DNA of 64,000 bases, taken from assembly GCA_029783825.1 (NCBI GenBank), contig JAREIK010018590.1, positions 1 through 64,000 of the forward strand, written 5' to 3'. This document shows, one piece after another, positions 53,301 to 64,000 of this stretch (position 1 is the stretch's first letter; each line of letters starts with the position of its first letter). This stretch comes from Sapria himalayana. Taxonomy: Eukaryota > Streptophyta > Magnoliopsida > Malpighiales > Rafflesiaceae. The position numbers and the translations under genes are program-made. A model generated the notes under the pieces. The model was not told where the DNA came from. It made no database searches and saw nothing but the letters and a program-made list of their open reading frames with translations.

Positions 53301-55040
53301 TATAATTACAAAACCTAAAATAATTCAAAAGCAAAGCAAAATATATTACAATATAACAATTTTTCGTTTTAAATTTTTTTTATTTTAAAAAGTTTATTTA
53401 TATTTTTTGATTAAAAATAATTGATATAAATTATATTTGTCAAACTCATAATTTATTTTTTAATTAATATTTATAAAAAAATAAACAAATAAATAATTAA
53501 AATGAATATTTAAAATTATAATTAAAAAAAATGAGATTTATTAATTATTTTTTAGGGTATACCAGTTTAATTTTAATTATATCTGTCTCACTAATAATTT
53601 ATTTTGTAATTAATATTTATATAAAAATAAACTTGATAAATAATTAAAATAAAAATTTTAAATTATATTGAATAAAAATTAAAATGAGATTTATAATTTA
53701 TTATTAATGTATATCTGTTTAATGGTTTAAGTATTTAGATGTTTTGTCATTTGAAAATTTAGCGATTTATGTTTTTAGGCATTTAGTGGTTTATAGGTTT
53801 TATTTATACAATAAAATAATAAAAAAAAATTTATTATTTTTTCTCATTTTCATAGGTTATAACCTTTGAAAATATAATAATATTTAAAATTTTTTTAAAT
53901 GTAAATATAATATTTTAGTTATAATAATATTAATAATTATATATTATATAAATTCAATATAAAAAATTTTATTGATAGATATTGTAATAATGATCAAAAA
54001 TTAAATTAATAAACTATTAATAAAAAGATAGAAATTAATTAAAAAATATTTACAAAACCAAAATTGATTCAAAATTAAAGTAAAATATATTACTGGATAA
54101 TAATTTTAAATTTATAAATTTTTACTTCTTTTCTATGCGTATATATATATTATTTCATTAAAAATAAATTATTTAAATTATATTTGTCGCACTCATAATT
54201 TATTTTGTAATAAATATTTCTATAAAAATAAACTAATAATTTTTAAAATGAACATTTAAAATTATAATAAATAGGAATAAAGATGAGATTTATTATTTAT
54301 TATGTATTATATATCGGTTTAATGGTTACTGTATTTAGGCATTATGGGGTCTAGGAGTTTACTTATTTAACTGTGTATGCATTTAGTGGTTTATAGGTTT
54401 TATTTAAAAAATAAAAAACAAAAATTTATTTTTATTATTTTTTGATATTTTCAAAGGTTTTAACCTTAGAAAATATAATAATTTTTAATTTTTTTTTCAA
54501 AAGTGAATTCAATATTTAGTTATAATAATCATTATATTTATATATCATATAAATTCAATATAAACTATTTTATTGATAAATATTCTAATAATAATCAAAA
54601 AATAAATTAATAATCTATTATTAATAATATAGATATCAATTATAATATAAATATAAAACCTAAAATGATTCAGAAGCAAAGCAAAATATATTACTATATA
54701 ATAATTTTTTGTTTTGAAATTTTTGTTTCTTTCAAATAGTTTATATATATTATTTTGATGAAAAATAATTTATATAAATTATATTTGTGTAACTCATAAT
54801 TTATTTTGTAATTAATATTTATATAAAAATAAACAAATAAATAATAAAATTTGAATATGTAAAATTAAAATGAAAAAAAAATGAGATTTATTCTTTATTA
54901 TTTAGGATATATCGGTTTAATTAATATTAGATCAGTCTCACTAATAATTTATTTCATAATTAATATTTCTATAAAAATAAACTGATAAATAATTAAAATA
55001 AAAATTAAAATTATACTGAATAATTAAAATAATTTATTTT
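47361..55040 (-). repeat. A+T-rich satellite array, block 7 (reverse orientation)
   Basis: The same satellite as blocks 1-6 but on the minus strand; octamer modules now read as TTTAGN-type words, such as GGCATTTAGTGGTTTATAGG. A perfect dyad is at 51312-51339. The marker monomer seen near 21885, 34340 and 45945 appears inverted near 51220. No hAT copy lies in this 7.7-kb stretch, so the arms are not mirror images. No genes seen. Confidence 0.9.
51719..51765. repeat. (TATTATT)n short tandem expansion
   Basis: About six to seven units of TATTATT with a 7-bp period, grown from the ATAATAAATAATAAATCTC motif that has only two units in other monomers. Confidence 0.85.
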
Positions 55041-56132
55041 GTTCCTCTCTCAACTCTAGAATGATTCCTAAAGCTCTAACCAAAATAATAGGAGCTTTTA
55101 CTTTATCTCTAATATGTCTCATCATATTTAATGTTGAATCACTGGGCTATCAAAGGTAATTTGACTCAAGTTCGTTATCAGACTAAACCAAAGTTGTAGC
55201 CCTATGTTTTGAAATAGCTAGTTGTTGAGATTTCTATTTATATTGATTAATGTAATTTCTTCTAAAATATCTCTCATGCACACAATCAAAGCAATTTTTT
55301 TAAAACATAGTTCACCTCTAAAAAAATAATCTCCTTGTAGCCTATTAGAACAAACTAACCTCATGGAGGTTTGAGCAGGGCAAGAAGTATGGGCTCTCTT
55401 TCAATCAAGAATCAAAAGATTTATTTTATTGGCAGGTCTAAGCCTTTTTTTATATCCTCATTAATATGAAAAGTATCATTTCTTTTTTTATATATTAAAT
55501 GAGTTATGTATACAAGCGCACAATACGTAAAAATGTGTAAATGAATCATATTCAAACGTATAAAAGCTTTTAATCATTGCTCAAAATATTAGTCTTGAAT
55601 ATTGACACTCGAGGTCACAAATCAAAGGAAAAAGCCATAGTGATATTTCCAATCCCACGAATTTTAGCCATAGAAAGTTATAAAGAGTAGTACTCGATCT
55701 TTAACTATTTATAGGGTCATGACTTTTGCACTTGAGGAATGTCCAAAGTTACAATCATTTCTAGTGCAATGACTTTGCAATATAAAGATAAAATGCATAT
55801 GCTATGGTCAATCCAATACTATGACCTAGTATTATAGTGATTAAATATGTATTCACAATCATTCTTAGTGCCATAACAATATGTTCAACAGAGAGATACA
55901 AGTTATGGCATATTCTCATCGATATGATTTTGTGTTCTAGAGACAAAATATACAATCATGACCATTGCTAATGCTACAATAATCTAAAGCAAGAAAGAGA
56001 CTGAATCCATAACTCACCCCTTGAGTCATGACTTTGTGTTACATATACTAATAGATAAATCTGTGACATTCCTAAAAGTTGTGAATTTCAATTTTAATTT
56101 ACCACTTAGTCATTTGATTATAAAAGTGCAAA
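55041..56132 (-). other. Unidentified unique segment A2, inverted and longer copy
   Basis: Inverse of 20841-21640 from about 55342 onward, with many point differences. The additional 300 bp (55041-55341) is absent from the forward copy. It includes TTGTTCCTCTCTCAACTCTAG at its outer edge and no recognisable domain. This copy therefore shows more of the original insertion. The frame at 55761-55955 is not conserved in the other copy. Confidence 0.6.
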
Positions 56133-56213
56133 AATGAGATTTAAGATTTAGGGTTTATGGATTAGGGTTATAGTTTATGGTTTAAGATTTAGGATTTAAA
56201 TTTAGGGTTTATT
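56133..56213 (-). repeat. Interstitial telomere-like tract, inverted copy
   Basis: On the minus strand it reads AAACCCTAAATTTAAATCC, then TAAATCT, TAAACCA, TAAACTA, TAACCCT, AATCCAT, AAACCCT in 7-bp steps. It is closer to pure CCCTAAA than the forward copy at 20761-20840. Confidence 0.8.
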
Positions 56214-57500
56214 GTTTTTTTGGTTTTTTTTTTTGGAAAATACACACTTTATCTATCATTTAGGCACACAACTTACAAGAGTCTAAAAAGCTGACTAATT
56301 TAGGCTAGCCCACAAAATCTTATGAACCTTAATGATTCTATGCATAAAATACATAAAAAACATAATGCGTAATAATTCCAAGCGTAAGAATACAACTAAA
56401 ATCACCTGGCAATCTCGGACTTCAGAGTTGGCATTAAGTCATTATGCGCACTACGTCCTTTCCATTCGGATTTTTCCAAGCCTTTTGGAGGAACCTGAAT
56501 GATGCACAATATTAAAATTATGCAGATATAAGATTGTGCATGTGTGTGACATTCAGCATCAAGCGTTTGCCTATGTCATTGCTATGCAATGGAATACATG
56601 TAAAACTGAATACACAAAAATCCACAAGTCCATATCTACGGCACTTTGTCAATTCATTCTCACCTCTGAATTCCACATTCCTTTGCTCCAATGATCCTCA
56701 AAAGAGTATCTCTTGGGTTAGAATGCTTCCTATTCGAGTTCAATAAGTGGCTATAAGTTGCACCGATAAAATATCAAAAAATTTGCATGCATCGGTGTGC
56801 ATGTGTGATGAGGTCCATCTTATAGTATAATTATCTACGCGTACAACCAAGCTAGAATACAAGTAAAATTATAAAATGCAATAAAGATGGGTCTTCTGCT
56901 CCCGGGAGTGTAGCATCGCCTAATGTGTATTTACAAAATGCATTAGTGGGCCCCACTTATAGATACTCATGGGTCCAGTTGCCCTCATTGCATGCTACAT
57001 AGAGAACAGACAAGATTGTGTGTGTTAGTATGTAATGACCTGTCTCTACAAGTACGTGGTGCATACAAAGTCCAAAATACAAATAAGACTACAAACATAA
57101 ACTACAAGTTTGAATCTTTTCCTCCCGTGTGGCTGGTCTTGACTCCATTGCTTAGTGGCCCTACTTGGTGATGCTTCAAATTTTGCCGGCTCTTCAATTA
57201 ATCATGGATTACCCGCTACTCCTGTTGGGCGACGATTGGATGGCCCTCTTTACTGCCTGATAGGGCTAGTGGGACCCACTCCTAGTTGCTCATGGGTTTA
57301 CTCCCGACCAATTTGCTCAATCTCGTCAGTTGTCTGAATGTTATCATCCCGGCTTGCTAGTGGGGCCCTCTACAAGCTGGTGGTCTATACTTCTGGCTGC
57401 TTCCAGGACTTTCTGGCCCCTCTAAATTATACACCAAATGGATAAGAATATGTGCACGTGTGTACTGTGGTCCGTCGCTATGTGTGTGTGGTGCAGTAGT
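56214..57500 (-). other. Unidentified insertion with poly(A) end, inverted copy (segment A1)
   Basis: Inverse of 19471-20748. Poly(T) at 56224-56234 corresponds to the poly(A) end, and the outer boundary is at GGTGCAGTAGT/ATTAGGG near 57500. The frame at 57155-57337 matches one at 19665-19862 in the other copy, but differences alter residues freely, so it does not look constrained. Its presence in both arms shows that the insertion predates the duplication or inversion that separated them. Confidence 0.6.
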
Positions 57501-59866
57501 ATTAGGGTTTAGGAATTTAGTAATTTAAGTATTTAGTTATTTTGTGGTTTATAGGTTTTATTTAAATAATTAAATAACAAAAAAAATATTTTTATGATTT
57601 TTTCTCATTTTCATGGTTATAATCATTGAAAATATTATAATTTTTAATTTTTTTTCAAATGCTAATACAATATTTAATTATAATAATCATAAAAATTAAA
57701 TATCATGAAAATTCAATATAAATAATTTTATTGATCGATATTATAATACCGATCATAAAATAGATTAATAAACTATTATTAATAAGATAGATATTAATTA
57801 AAATATATTTGCAAAACCTAAAATGATTCAAAATCAATGTAAAATATATTACTAAATAATAATTTTTTATTTTTAAATTTTTGATTCTTTTTATAAGCTT
57901 ATTAATTTTTTTGATGAAGATAAATTATTTAAATGATATTTGTTTCATTCATAATTTTATTTTGCAATTAATATTTCTATAAAAATAAACTAATAAATAA
58001 TTAAAATGAATATTAAAATTATAATGAATACAAATAAAAATGAGATTTATGATAAATTATTTAGGGTATACCGGTTTAATGGTTTAATTATTTCGGAGTT
58101 TAGGAGTTTAGTGATTTAAGTGTTTAGGCATTTAGTAGTTTATATGTTTAATTAAAATTATGAAATAACAAAAAATAATTTTTAAAATTTTTATCGATTT
58201 TGAAGGTTATAACCTTTATAAATATAATAATTTTTAAATCTTATTCAAATGTGAATACAATATTTAGTTATAATAAACATAATAATTATATATCATGTAA
58301 ATTAAAAATAAACAATTTTATTGATAGATATTAATAAACTATATATAAATATAAATATAATAATGATCAAAAAATAAATTAATAAACTATTATTTAGTGA
58401 TATATTTTTATATCTTATTTATAAATACTTAAACCTTTAAATATGGTTTAAATGTTTAAGTATTTAAGAGTTTTCTGGTTTTGGGGTTTAGTAGTTTAAT
58501 GATTTAAGCGTTTGGGCATTTAGTAGTTTATAGGTTTTATATAAATAATAAAATAACAAAAAATTTATTTATGTGATTTTATCTAATTTTCAAAAATGAT
58601 AACCTTTAAAAATATAATATTTTTTAAATTATTTTCAAATGTAAATATTATATTTAGTTATAATAATCTTTATAATTATATAACATGTAAATTCAATATA
58701 AACAATTTTATTGATAAATATTCTAATAATGCTCAAAAAATAAATTAATAATCTATTATAAATAAGATATATATCAATTATAATATAATTACAAAACCTA
58801 AAATGATTCAGAAGCAATGCAAAATATATTACTATATAATAATTTCTTGTTTTGAAAATTTTTTTTCTTTTAAAAAGTTTATCTATAAATTTTTGATGAA
58901 AAATAATTTATATAAATTATTTTTGTCTATCCCAATTTATTTTGTAATTAATATTTATATATAAATAAACAAATAAATAATTAATATCAATATTTAAAAT
59001 TATAATAAAAAAAATGAAATTTATTATTTATTATTTATTATTGAGGGATACCGGTTTAATTTAAATTTGATCTGTCTCACTAATAATTTATTTTGTAATT
59101 AATATTTCTATAAAATAAATTGATAAATAATTAAAATAAAAATTAAAAATTATACTGAATAAAAATTAAAATGAGATTTATGATTTATTATTAATGTATA
59201 CCAGTTTAATGATTTAAGTATTTAGAGGTTATATCGTTAGGATTTTAGCGATTTATGTTTTTAGGCTTTTAGTGGTTTATAGGTTTTATTTAAAAAAAAT
59301 AACAAAAAAAATTTATATAATTTTTTATCATTTTCGAGGTTATAACATTTGAAAATTTAATAATATTTAAAATTTTTTGAATTTTTTAAACAATATTTTG
59401 TTATAATAATATTAATAATTATATATAATATAAATTTAATATAAAGAATTTTATTGATAGATATTATAATAATGATCAAAAATTAAATTTATAAACTATT
59501 AATATAAAGATAGATATTAATTAAAAAATATTTACAAAACCCAAATTGATTCAAAATTAAAGTAACTTATAAAAACTTGATAATAATTTTTAATTTTTAA
59601 ATTTATACTTATTTTATAAACGTATATTTTTATTAGATAAATTATATATTATTTAAAATATATTTGTCCCACTCATAATTTATTTTGTAATAAATTTTTC
59701 TAAATAAATACACTAATAAATAATTAAAATGAATATTTAGAATATAATAAATAGTAATAAAAAATAGATTTATTAATTATTAAGTAGTATTTAGCGGTTT
59801 AATGGTTTATGTATTTAGGCATTACGAGATTTAGGAGTTTACTAATTTAACTTTATATGCATTTAG
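57501..59866 (-). repeat. A+T-rich satellite array, block 8 (reverse)
   Basis: Short stretch of inverted monomers between segment A1 and hAT copy 4, including the truncated class with its hairpin. Spacing from the hairpin to the hAT copy (about 1.4 kb) equals that in block 5 (31662 to 33059), whereas spacing from hairpin to segment A equals that in block 3. Ends with GCATTTAG (59859-59866), the left target duplication of copy 4. No genes seen. Confidence 0.9.
58423..58465. repeat. Hairpin at truncated-monomer junction (inverted copy)
   Basis: Left arm AAATACTTAAACCTTTAAA, loop TATGG, right arm TTTAAATGTTTAAGTATTT; 19-bp arms with one mismatch. Third member of the set at 18508 and 33059. Confidence 0.78.
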
Positions 59867-59884
59867 TAGGGCTGCTCACGGGAC
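59867..59884. repeat. hAT copy 4 terminal inverted repeat, left (5' side of transposase)
   Basis: TAGGGCTGCTCACGGGAC, identical to the inverse of the right end of copy 1. Confidence 0.9.
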
Positions 59885-60068
59885 TCGGAGATTCGCAACC
59901 CGACCCGAAGTCTTGTCGCGAAAGAATCGGGACTGAGAAAAATCCGTTGACTTTGACTTTTCCCATCCCGTTCTGTCACGTATTTTTTCTTTTCGGATGG
60001 TTCCGGATCTTAAGCAATATCTATTCCGAGAACCGTCTCGTCCTAAAAAACCGATACTAGATCCAGGA

Positions 60069-60090
60069 ATATATATATATATATATATAA
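60069..60090. repeat. (AT)n run before the hAT leader
   Basis: About 22 bp of AT repeat directly before ACATGAAGATGCCACC. It is present in all four copies with different lengths, longest in copies 2 and 4. Its place upstream of the leader would suit a TATA-type promoter element, but this is only positional. Confidence 0.5.
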
Positions 60091-60446
60091 CATGAAGATG
60101 CCACCAATTACGCTAATGCCCATCCAATTCCGACACACCTATTGCTGTTCCGATGAATTCCAGGCCACCTCACGCCGTTCCAGTCATGTTTAATTAGATC
60201 TAGCCCTTGTCCTTCGCACTTCTGGTTGCCTCCACCGTGTCCTAGATGCCACCAGAGTTTTGGTTTATTTTTGTGATTAGAATTGAGTGATTAATTATTA
60301 TTATGTTCTCAGTCATTTTTGTTGAGTATTTGTTGTGCTCTTGTGTTGGGCCGAATGAGTGGGCCGAATGTGTTACAGTCAGTTTTGTAGAGCTTGCTTG
60401 TTTGAAATATTTATATGTATTTATGCTTAATATATCATATTAGTTA

Positions 60447-62592
60447 ATGGCAATGCAGATGGCACAATCCATCGGTAAACAAAAAATACAATAAATTGAA
60501 GATGATCACATCTCAAATGATCAAAGTACTGGTAAATCCAATCACCATTTTTTAACGAACCCTTTTATTGTTAGCGAAGGTTCTTAAATTCCAATTGTAA
60601 AAGTAAGTCAAGGTACATCTAAACCTCAAGCTCATAAAAAATATAAGTCTGCTGTTTGGGAAACTTATGAGATATTAGTTGATTCAAAGGTAAATGAAAC
60701 TGGTAGGGCACCTTGTATATGGTGCAGGAAAGAATACTTGGCAAAAAGTGATCAAGGTACTTTGGGTTCATGGAAATACTTGAGAAAGACTTGTAGGAAA
60801 TTTCCACACAAAAAATAATTAATAGAAGCTGACAAAGGTAAAGACAAGTCACAATCTTTGTCAAATTTCACTAAAGGTACTAGTTCAGAAGATAACAAAT
60901 TAACTTGTTGGCAATTTGATAAACAACTAGTTAGGGAGGCTTTGGTGAAAATGATCATAAAAGATCAATTGCCTTTTTGTTTTGTCGAGAGGGATGAGTT
61001 TAAGGAGTTTTGTAAAGTTAGTGTGCCTCAATTTAAAATTCCATCTAGGCATTCTATATTGAGGGATTTTTTTTGTTTGTTTGTGATGGAAAAGAAGAAA
61101 TTATTTGATAGCATATCATCTCATTGTAGTAGAGTTTCATTAACTACCGACACTTGGGCTCTCATTCAAAATTTGTCTGATATATGTTTGACTATTAATT
61201 TCATTGATTTTTAATGAAATATGCATAAAAGGCTTTTGAACTTTTGTGTAATTAAAAGTCATTCTGGAGTTAATATTAGAAATGATATTGAGTTTTGCAT
61301 GAATGAATGGGGTTTGAGAAAGTTATTGTGTATTACTGTTGACAATGCATCAAATAATAATGTTGTAGTTGAACAATTGAAAAAAAGGCTTGTGAAGAAA
61401 AGTGTTGTACCTTTGAGAGGCGAGCATTTTAATATGAGATTTTGTGCTCATATCCTAAACTTAATTGTTAGAGATGGAATTGCAGTAGTTGAGGGTGCTA
61501 TTGAAAAAAGTTAGAGGTGTGGTGAAATATGTGAGGAGCAGTCCTAAAAGATTGGATATGTTTAAGTTATGTGTTGAAGAAGCAAACTTGACATATGGAC
61601 CTTCATTGCAATTAAATTGTCATACAAAATAAAATTCAACTTATTTGATGCTACAAAGTGATATAAAATATCAAAAAGAATTTGATAAGTTGGAGGACAA
61701 AGACAAAAGGTTTTTGAAGAAGTTTGGTTCAAACGTTCGAACTGAGAGAGACTGAACAAACTCCAAAATTTTGGCTCGTTTCTTGATAACTTTTTATGAG
61801 GCAACTTGTAAATTTTCTGGCTCATAAAATTCTACCTCTAGTGTTTATTTTCTTGAGATTATTCGAATTTTGAAAAATATTGAGCTTTGTGAAAATAGTA
61901 GAGATACAATGGTGTCTGAAATGGGTATTAAAATGAGGCATTAATTCAACAAATATTGGATTTCTCCTCAGTCAACAAATATTATGTTTTTTGTAGCAGT
62001 AGTATTGAATCCTAGATATAAGCTCAAATATCTCAATGTTAAGTATACTTAGCATTATGGAGAGGAATTGGCTAAAAATTTGGTGAAGAAGGTTATATAT
62101 GCTTTAAATGAGATGATGGATGATTATAAAGATTTAAATGAAGATGAATCAAAAGAAGATGCTTTCTCTTCTACTGTGTTGAAGAAAAATGATGATTTCT
62201 TTGATGGTAGTGATACTTATGTTGATGATTTTTTTGTTGAATTGGAGAAAGAACAAGAAGTTGCAGCTTTGGAAGAGTTGGATAGGTATTTTGAAAACAA
62301 ACTTGAAAAAAATAGAATTGATTTTGATCTTCTAAATTGGTGGAAGGTAAATGAGGTTAAGTATCCTTTTTTGGCAAATGTAGTAAGGGATGTATTTGCT
62401 ATCCAAGAATCTACTGTGGCCTACGAATCTACATTTAGCATTAGGGTGAGAACTTTAGATAAATTTAAGAGTTATTTAACACCTATTACAGCTGAAGTTC
62501 CCATATCTCTACAAGATTGATTGAGAAGCTCAAACAAACCTTTTGAAATTGAAGAATTAGTTCAAGACCTTGATGATAATGAATCAGGTTAG
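60447..62592 (+). pseudogene. hAT transposase relic, copy 4
   Basis: Clearest order of domains: ATG at 60447 (MAMQMAQSIGKQK); degenerate BED finger with Cys codons at 60714 and 60723, Tyr at 60777 where His is expected, and Cys at 60792; LTTDTW near 61140-61160 (the likely first acidic residue); CITVDNASNN near 61330 (the likely second); CAHILNLIVRDG near 61445; NPRYKLKYL near 62015; DLLNWWKVNEVKYPFLANV near 62325; dimerisation motif AIQESTVAYESTFS near 62400; end at TAG 62590-62592. Stops shared with all copies are at 60492-60494, 61753-61755 and 62050-62052. TAA at 61825-61827 is shared with copies 1 and 2. A frameshift near 61505 and several private stops also break it (for example 61212-61214). 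Domain roles are from family knowledge; the protein cannot be made. Confidence 0.92.
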
Positions 62593-63544
62593 TATACAAA
62601 ACTTTTATAATTTTAATTTTAATTTCTTTATTTTATTCATTCAATTTAATAAAAATATGATTCAATTACAATTTTTAGAGGGGTCAAAAGTTCCAAATAT
62701 TCTTCCAACTATAGTTGTCCAACTATATTTGGAATGGATATATTAAATTTTATAAGGTAATATTTTGTATTTTTATTACTCTTTCATCTTAGAAATTTAT
62801 GTCTACATGATTAACATGTTTTCATCTTTGGTTGTCCTTCTACAGTGGAAGAAGAAAGGGGTTGAGTTGTAGAAGAGATAATTAATTGGGTTTGGATTTT
62901 CGTTTTTGTTCCGGGATGGACCTTTGAAATGATTATTATCATGGTTGTTATTAGTTGGATTTTTTTTGTTATATTAAGCTGTCTAATTTTAGCAATTACT
63001 TAAGTAGTAATTAATGCTACCAATGTTTATGATCATCTTTAGCTATTCCTTAATATATTAAGTAATTGTTTAAAAATTGTAGTATTGCTATTATGTTTAA
63101 CTTTCACTCGTCTGCACAAAGCCAACTTGTGACAAAACAAGGAACCAAATTAAGCACATAACTCGGTCCCGTTCTATTTAACATTTCTATCATTTTCTAC
63201 ACATCAAAGCTTTTTACAAGGTAATGGAACTCGTTTGCGGTATTCAGCCTATTTGACAAAACAAAATTGGCCCAATTTGAGTTTGAAAGATACATAACTT
63301 AGGAATGATAAATGGTACAACAAAAGGTTTCAACATGAACTAACTTGGCCGATTTGAAGAAAATAAATCAAAAAAAATGTCCGAACTCGGTTCCGTCCCG
63401 GAACCATTTTCTCCTATCCAAAATCCCTGAACTCCTTTTCGTCCCATCCTGGTATTTTCAACCTATGGGAAGGGTCTGGATATTCAAAAAAAAATCTCCG
63501 AACTGTGGGAAGGGATTGGTTTTTTGTTATCCCTATCCCGTCCC

Positions 63545-63562
63545 GTCACATGAGCACCCCTA
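63545..63562. repeat. hAT copy 4 terminal inverted repeat, right
   Basis: GTCACATGAGCACCCCTA; the inverse of the left end with three mismatches. Confidence 0.9.
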
Positions 63563-64000
63563 GCATTTAGTGGTTTATAGGTTTTATTTATAAAAAAAAA
63601 TAAAAAAAAATTATTTTTATTATTTTTTGATATTTTCAAAGGTTATAACCTTTGAAAATATAATAATTTTTAAATTTTTTTCAAATGTGAATACAATATT
63701 TAGTTATACTAATCATTATATTTATATATTATATATTTTCAATATAAACAATTTTATTGATAAATATTCTAATAATTATAAAAAAATAAATTAATAATCT
63801 ATTAATAATAAGATAGGTATTAATTAAAATATAATTATAAAACTTAAAATGATTCAGAAGCAAAGAAAATTATATTACTATATAATAATTTTTTATTTTT
63901 TATTTTTTTTTCTTTTAATAAGTTTATCTATATTTTTTTGATGAAAAATAATTTATATAAATTATATTTGTCTAACTCATAATTAATTTTGTTATTAATA
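63563..64000 (-). repeat. A+T-rich satellite array, block 9 (reverse, runs off window)
   Basis: Begins with GCATTTAG and AGTGGTTTATAGGTTTTATTTA, the left flank of the hAT target read on the other strand. A perfect 28-bp dyad is at 63632-63659. The array continues past the window edge. Confidence 0.9.

Larger units (their letters stand above)
59867..63562 (+). mobile_element. hAT transposon copy 4 (defective, 3696 bp, opposite orientation)
   Basis: Starts TAGGGCTGCTCACGGGAC and ends with the inverse of TAGGGGTGCTCATGTGAC. It has a perfect 8-bp duplication GCATTTAG at 59859-59866 and 63563-63570, the reverse complement of the CTAAATGC found around the other copies. Because the whole satellite arm is inverted, its orientation relative to the monomer is the same as that of copies 1-3. 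Order from left: GGGAC-rich subterminal zone, (AT)n run, leader, transposase relic, about 970 bp of 3' sequence, subterminal zone. In the 3' part, GTTAGT...TTTTAG and GTAATA...CTACAG (62588-62678 and 62757-62843, roughly) could be remnants of introns. Confidence 0.94.

Noticed and set aside
57155..57337. Possible protein MALLGDASNFAGSSINHGLP, similar to a frame at 19665-19862
   Set aside because: Both are copies of the same segment A1. Differences change residues freely, the frame is short and lies antisense to the poly(A)-ended strand, and no family is recognised.
62593..63560. Further transposase exons after the GAATCAG/GTTAGT site
   Set aside because: GT...AG pairs are present, but the dimerisation domain is already complete and the downstream pieces are too short to support coding exons from sequence alone. 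Noted only as a possibility in the copy 4 entry.
6463..63562. Four independent hAT insertions with target-site preference
   Set aside because: Shared stops, the shared ATATAAAG flank and the same monomer type fit duplication of one insertion better. Target preference cannot be fully excluded without genome-wide copies.
1..64000. Whole window as one large perfect palindrome
   Set aside because: Orientation does flip near 47.2 kb, but hAT, segment A and marker spacing differ between arms, and the arm contents are not mirror images.

Overview
The window looks like non-genic heterochromatin from a flowering plant. No intact protein-coding gene, rRNA, tRNA, CRISPR array or bacterial-type operon was recognised. 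The plant assignment rests on BED-finger/hAT-dimerisation transposase relics of the RICESLEEPER/DAYSLEEPER type, a solo LTR with Copia-like features, and degenerate CCCTAAA (plant telomere-type) tracts. The species cannot be read from the sequence. 

About 44 kb is an extremely A+T-rich tandem satellite. Its monomers are usually about 590-600 bp, with length classes near 530 and 740 bp that recur in the same order and so form a higher-order repeat. Typical monomers carry two ordered modules: a dyad of up to 28 bp (ATTTTCAAAGGTTA and its reverse complement) and a run of about nine octamers of the form TAAANNNN, a strict 8-bp period. From 1 to about 47,170 the satellite runs in one orientation. 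From about 47,360 to 64,000 it runs in the opposite orientation. The two arms meet at about 190 bp of non-satellite sequence that starts with a perfect 22-bp palindrome. 

Embedded in the satellite are four near full-length hAT elements of about 3.69 kb: 6463-10147, 27968-31662 and 39189-42877 with transposase on the minus strand, and 59867-63562 with transposase on the plus strand. All four sit at the same octamer (CTAAATGC) of the same monomer type. They share the same variant flank and the same three in-frame stop codons. The simplest reading is one insertion of a transposon, with copies already dead when they were multiplied as passengers of satellite duplication. Every transposase copy is a pseudogene. 

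Other insertions are a 573-bp solo LTR with perfect 5-bp target duplications (15462-16034) and a composite segment of normal base composition at 19471-21640 with an inverted second copy at 55041-57500. That composite contains a 1.27-kb piece ending in AATAAA plus poly(A), a 7-bp-period telomere-like tract, and a further unidentified piece. The elements do not form a pathway. What links them is amplification: the array duplicates and inverts, carrying its insertions along.
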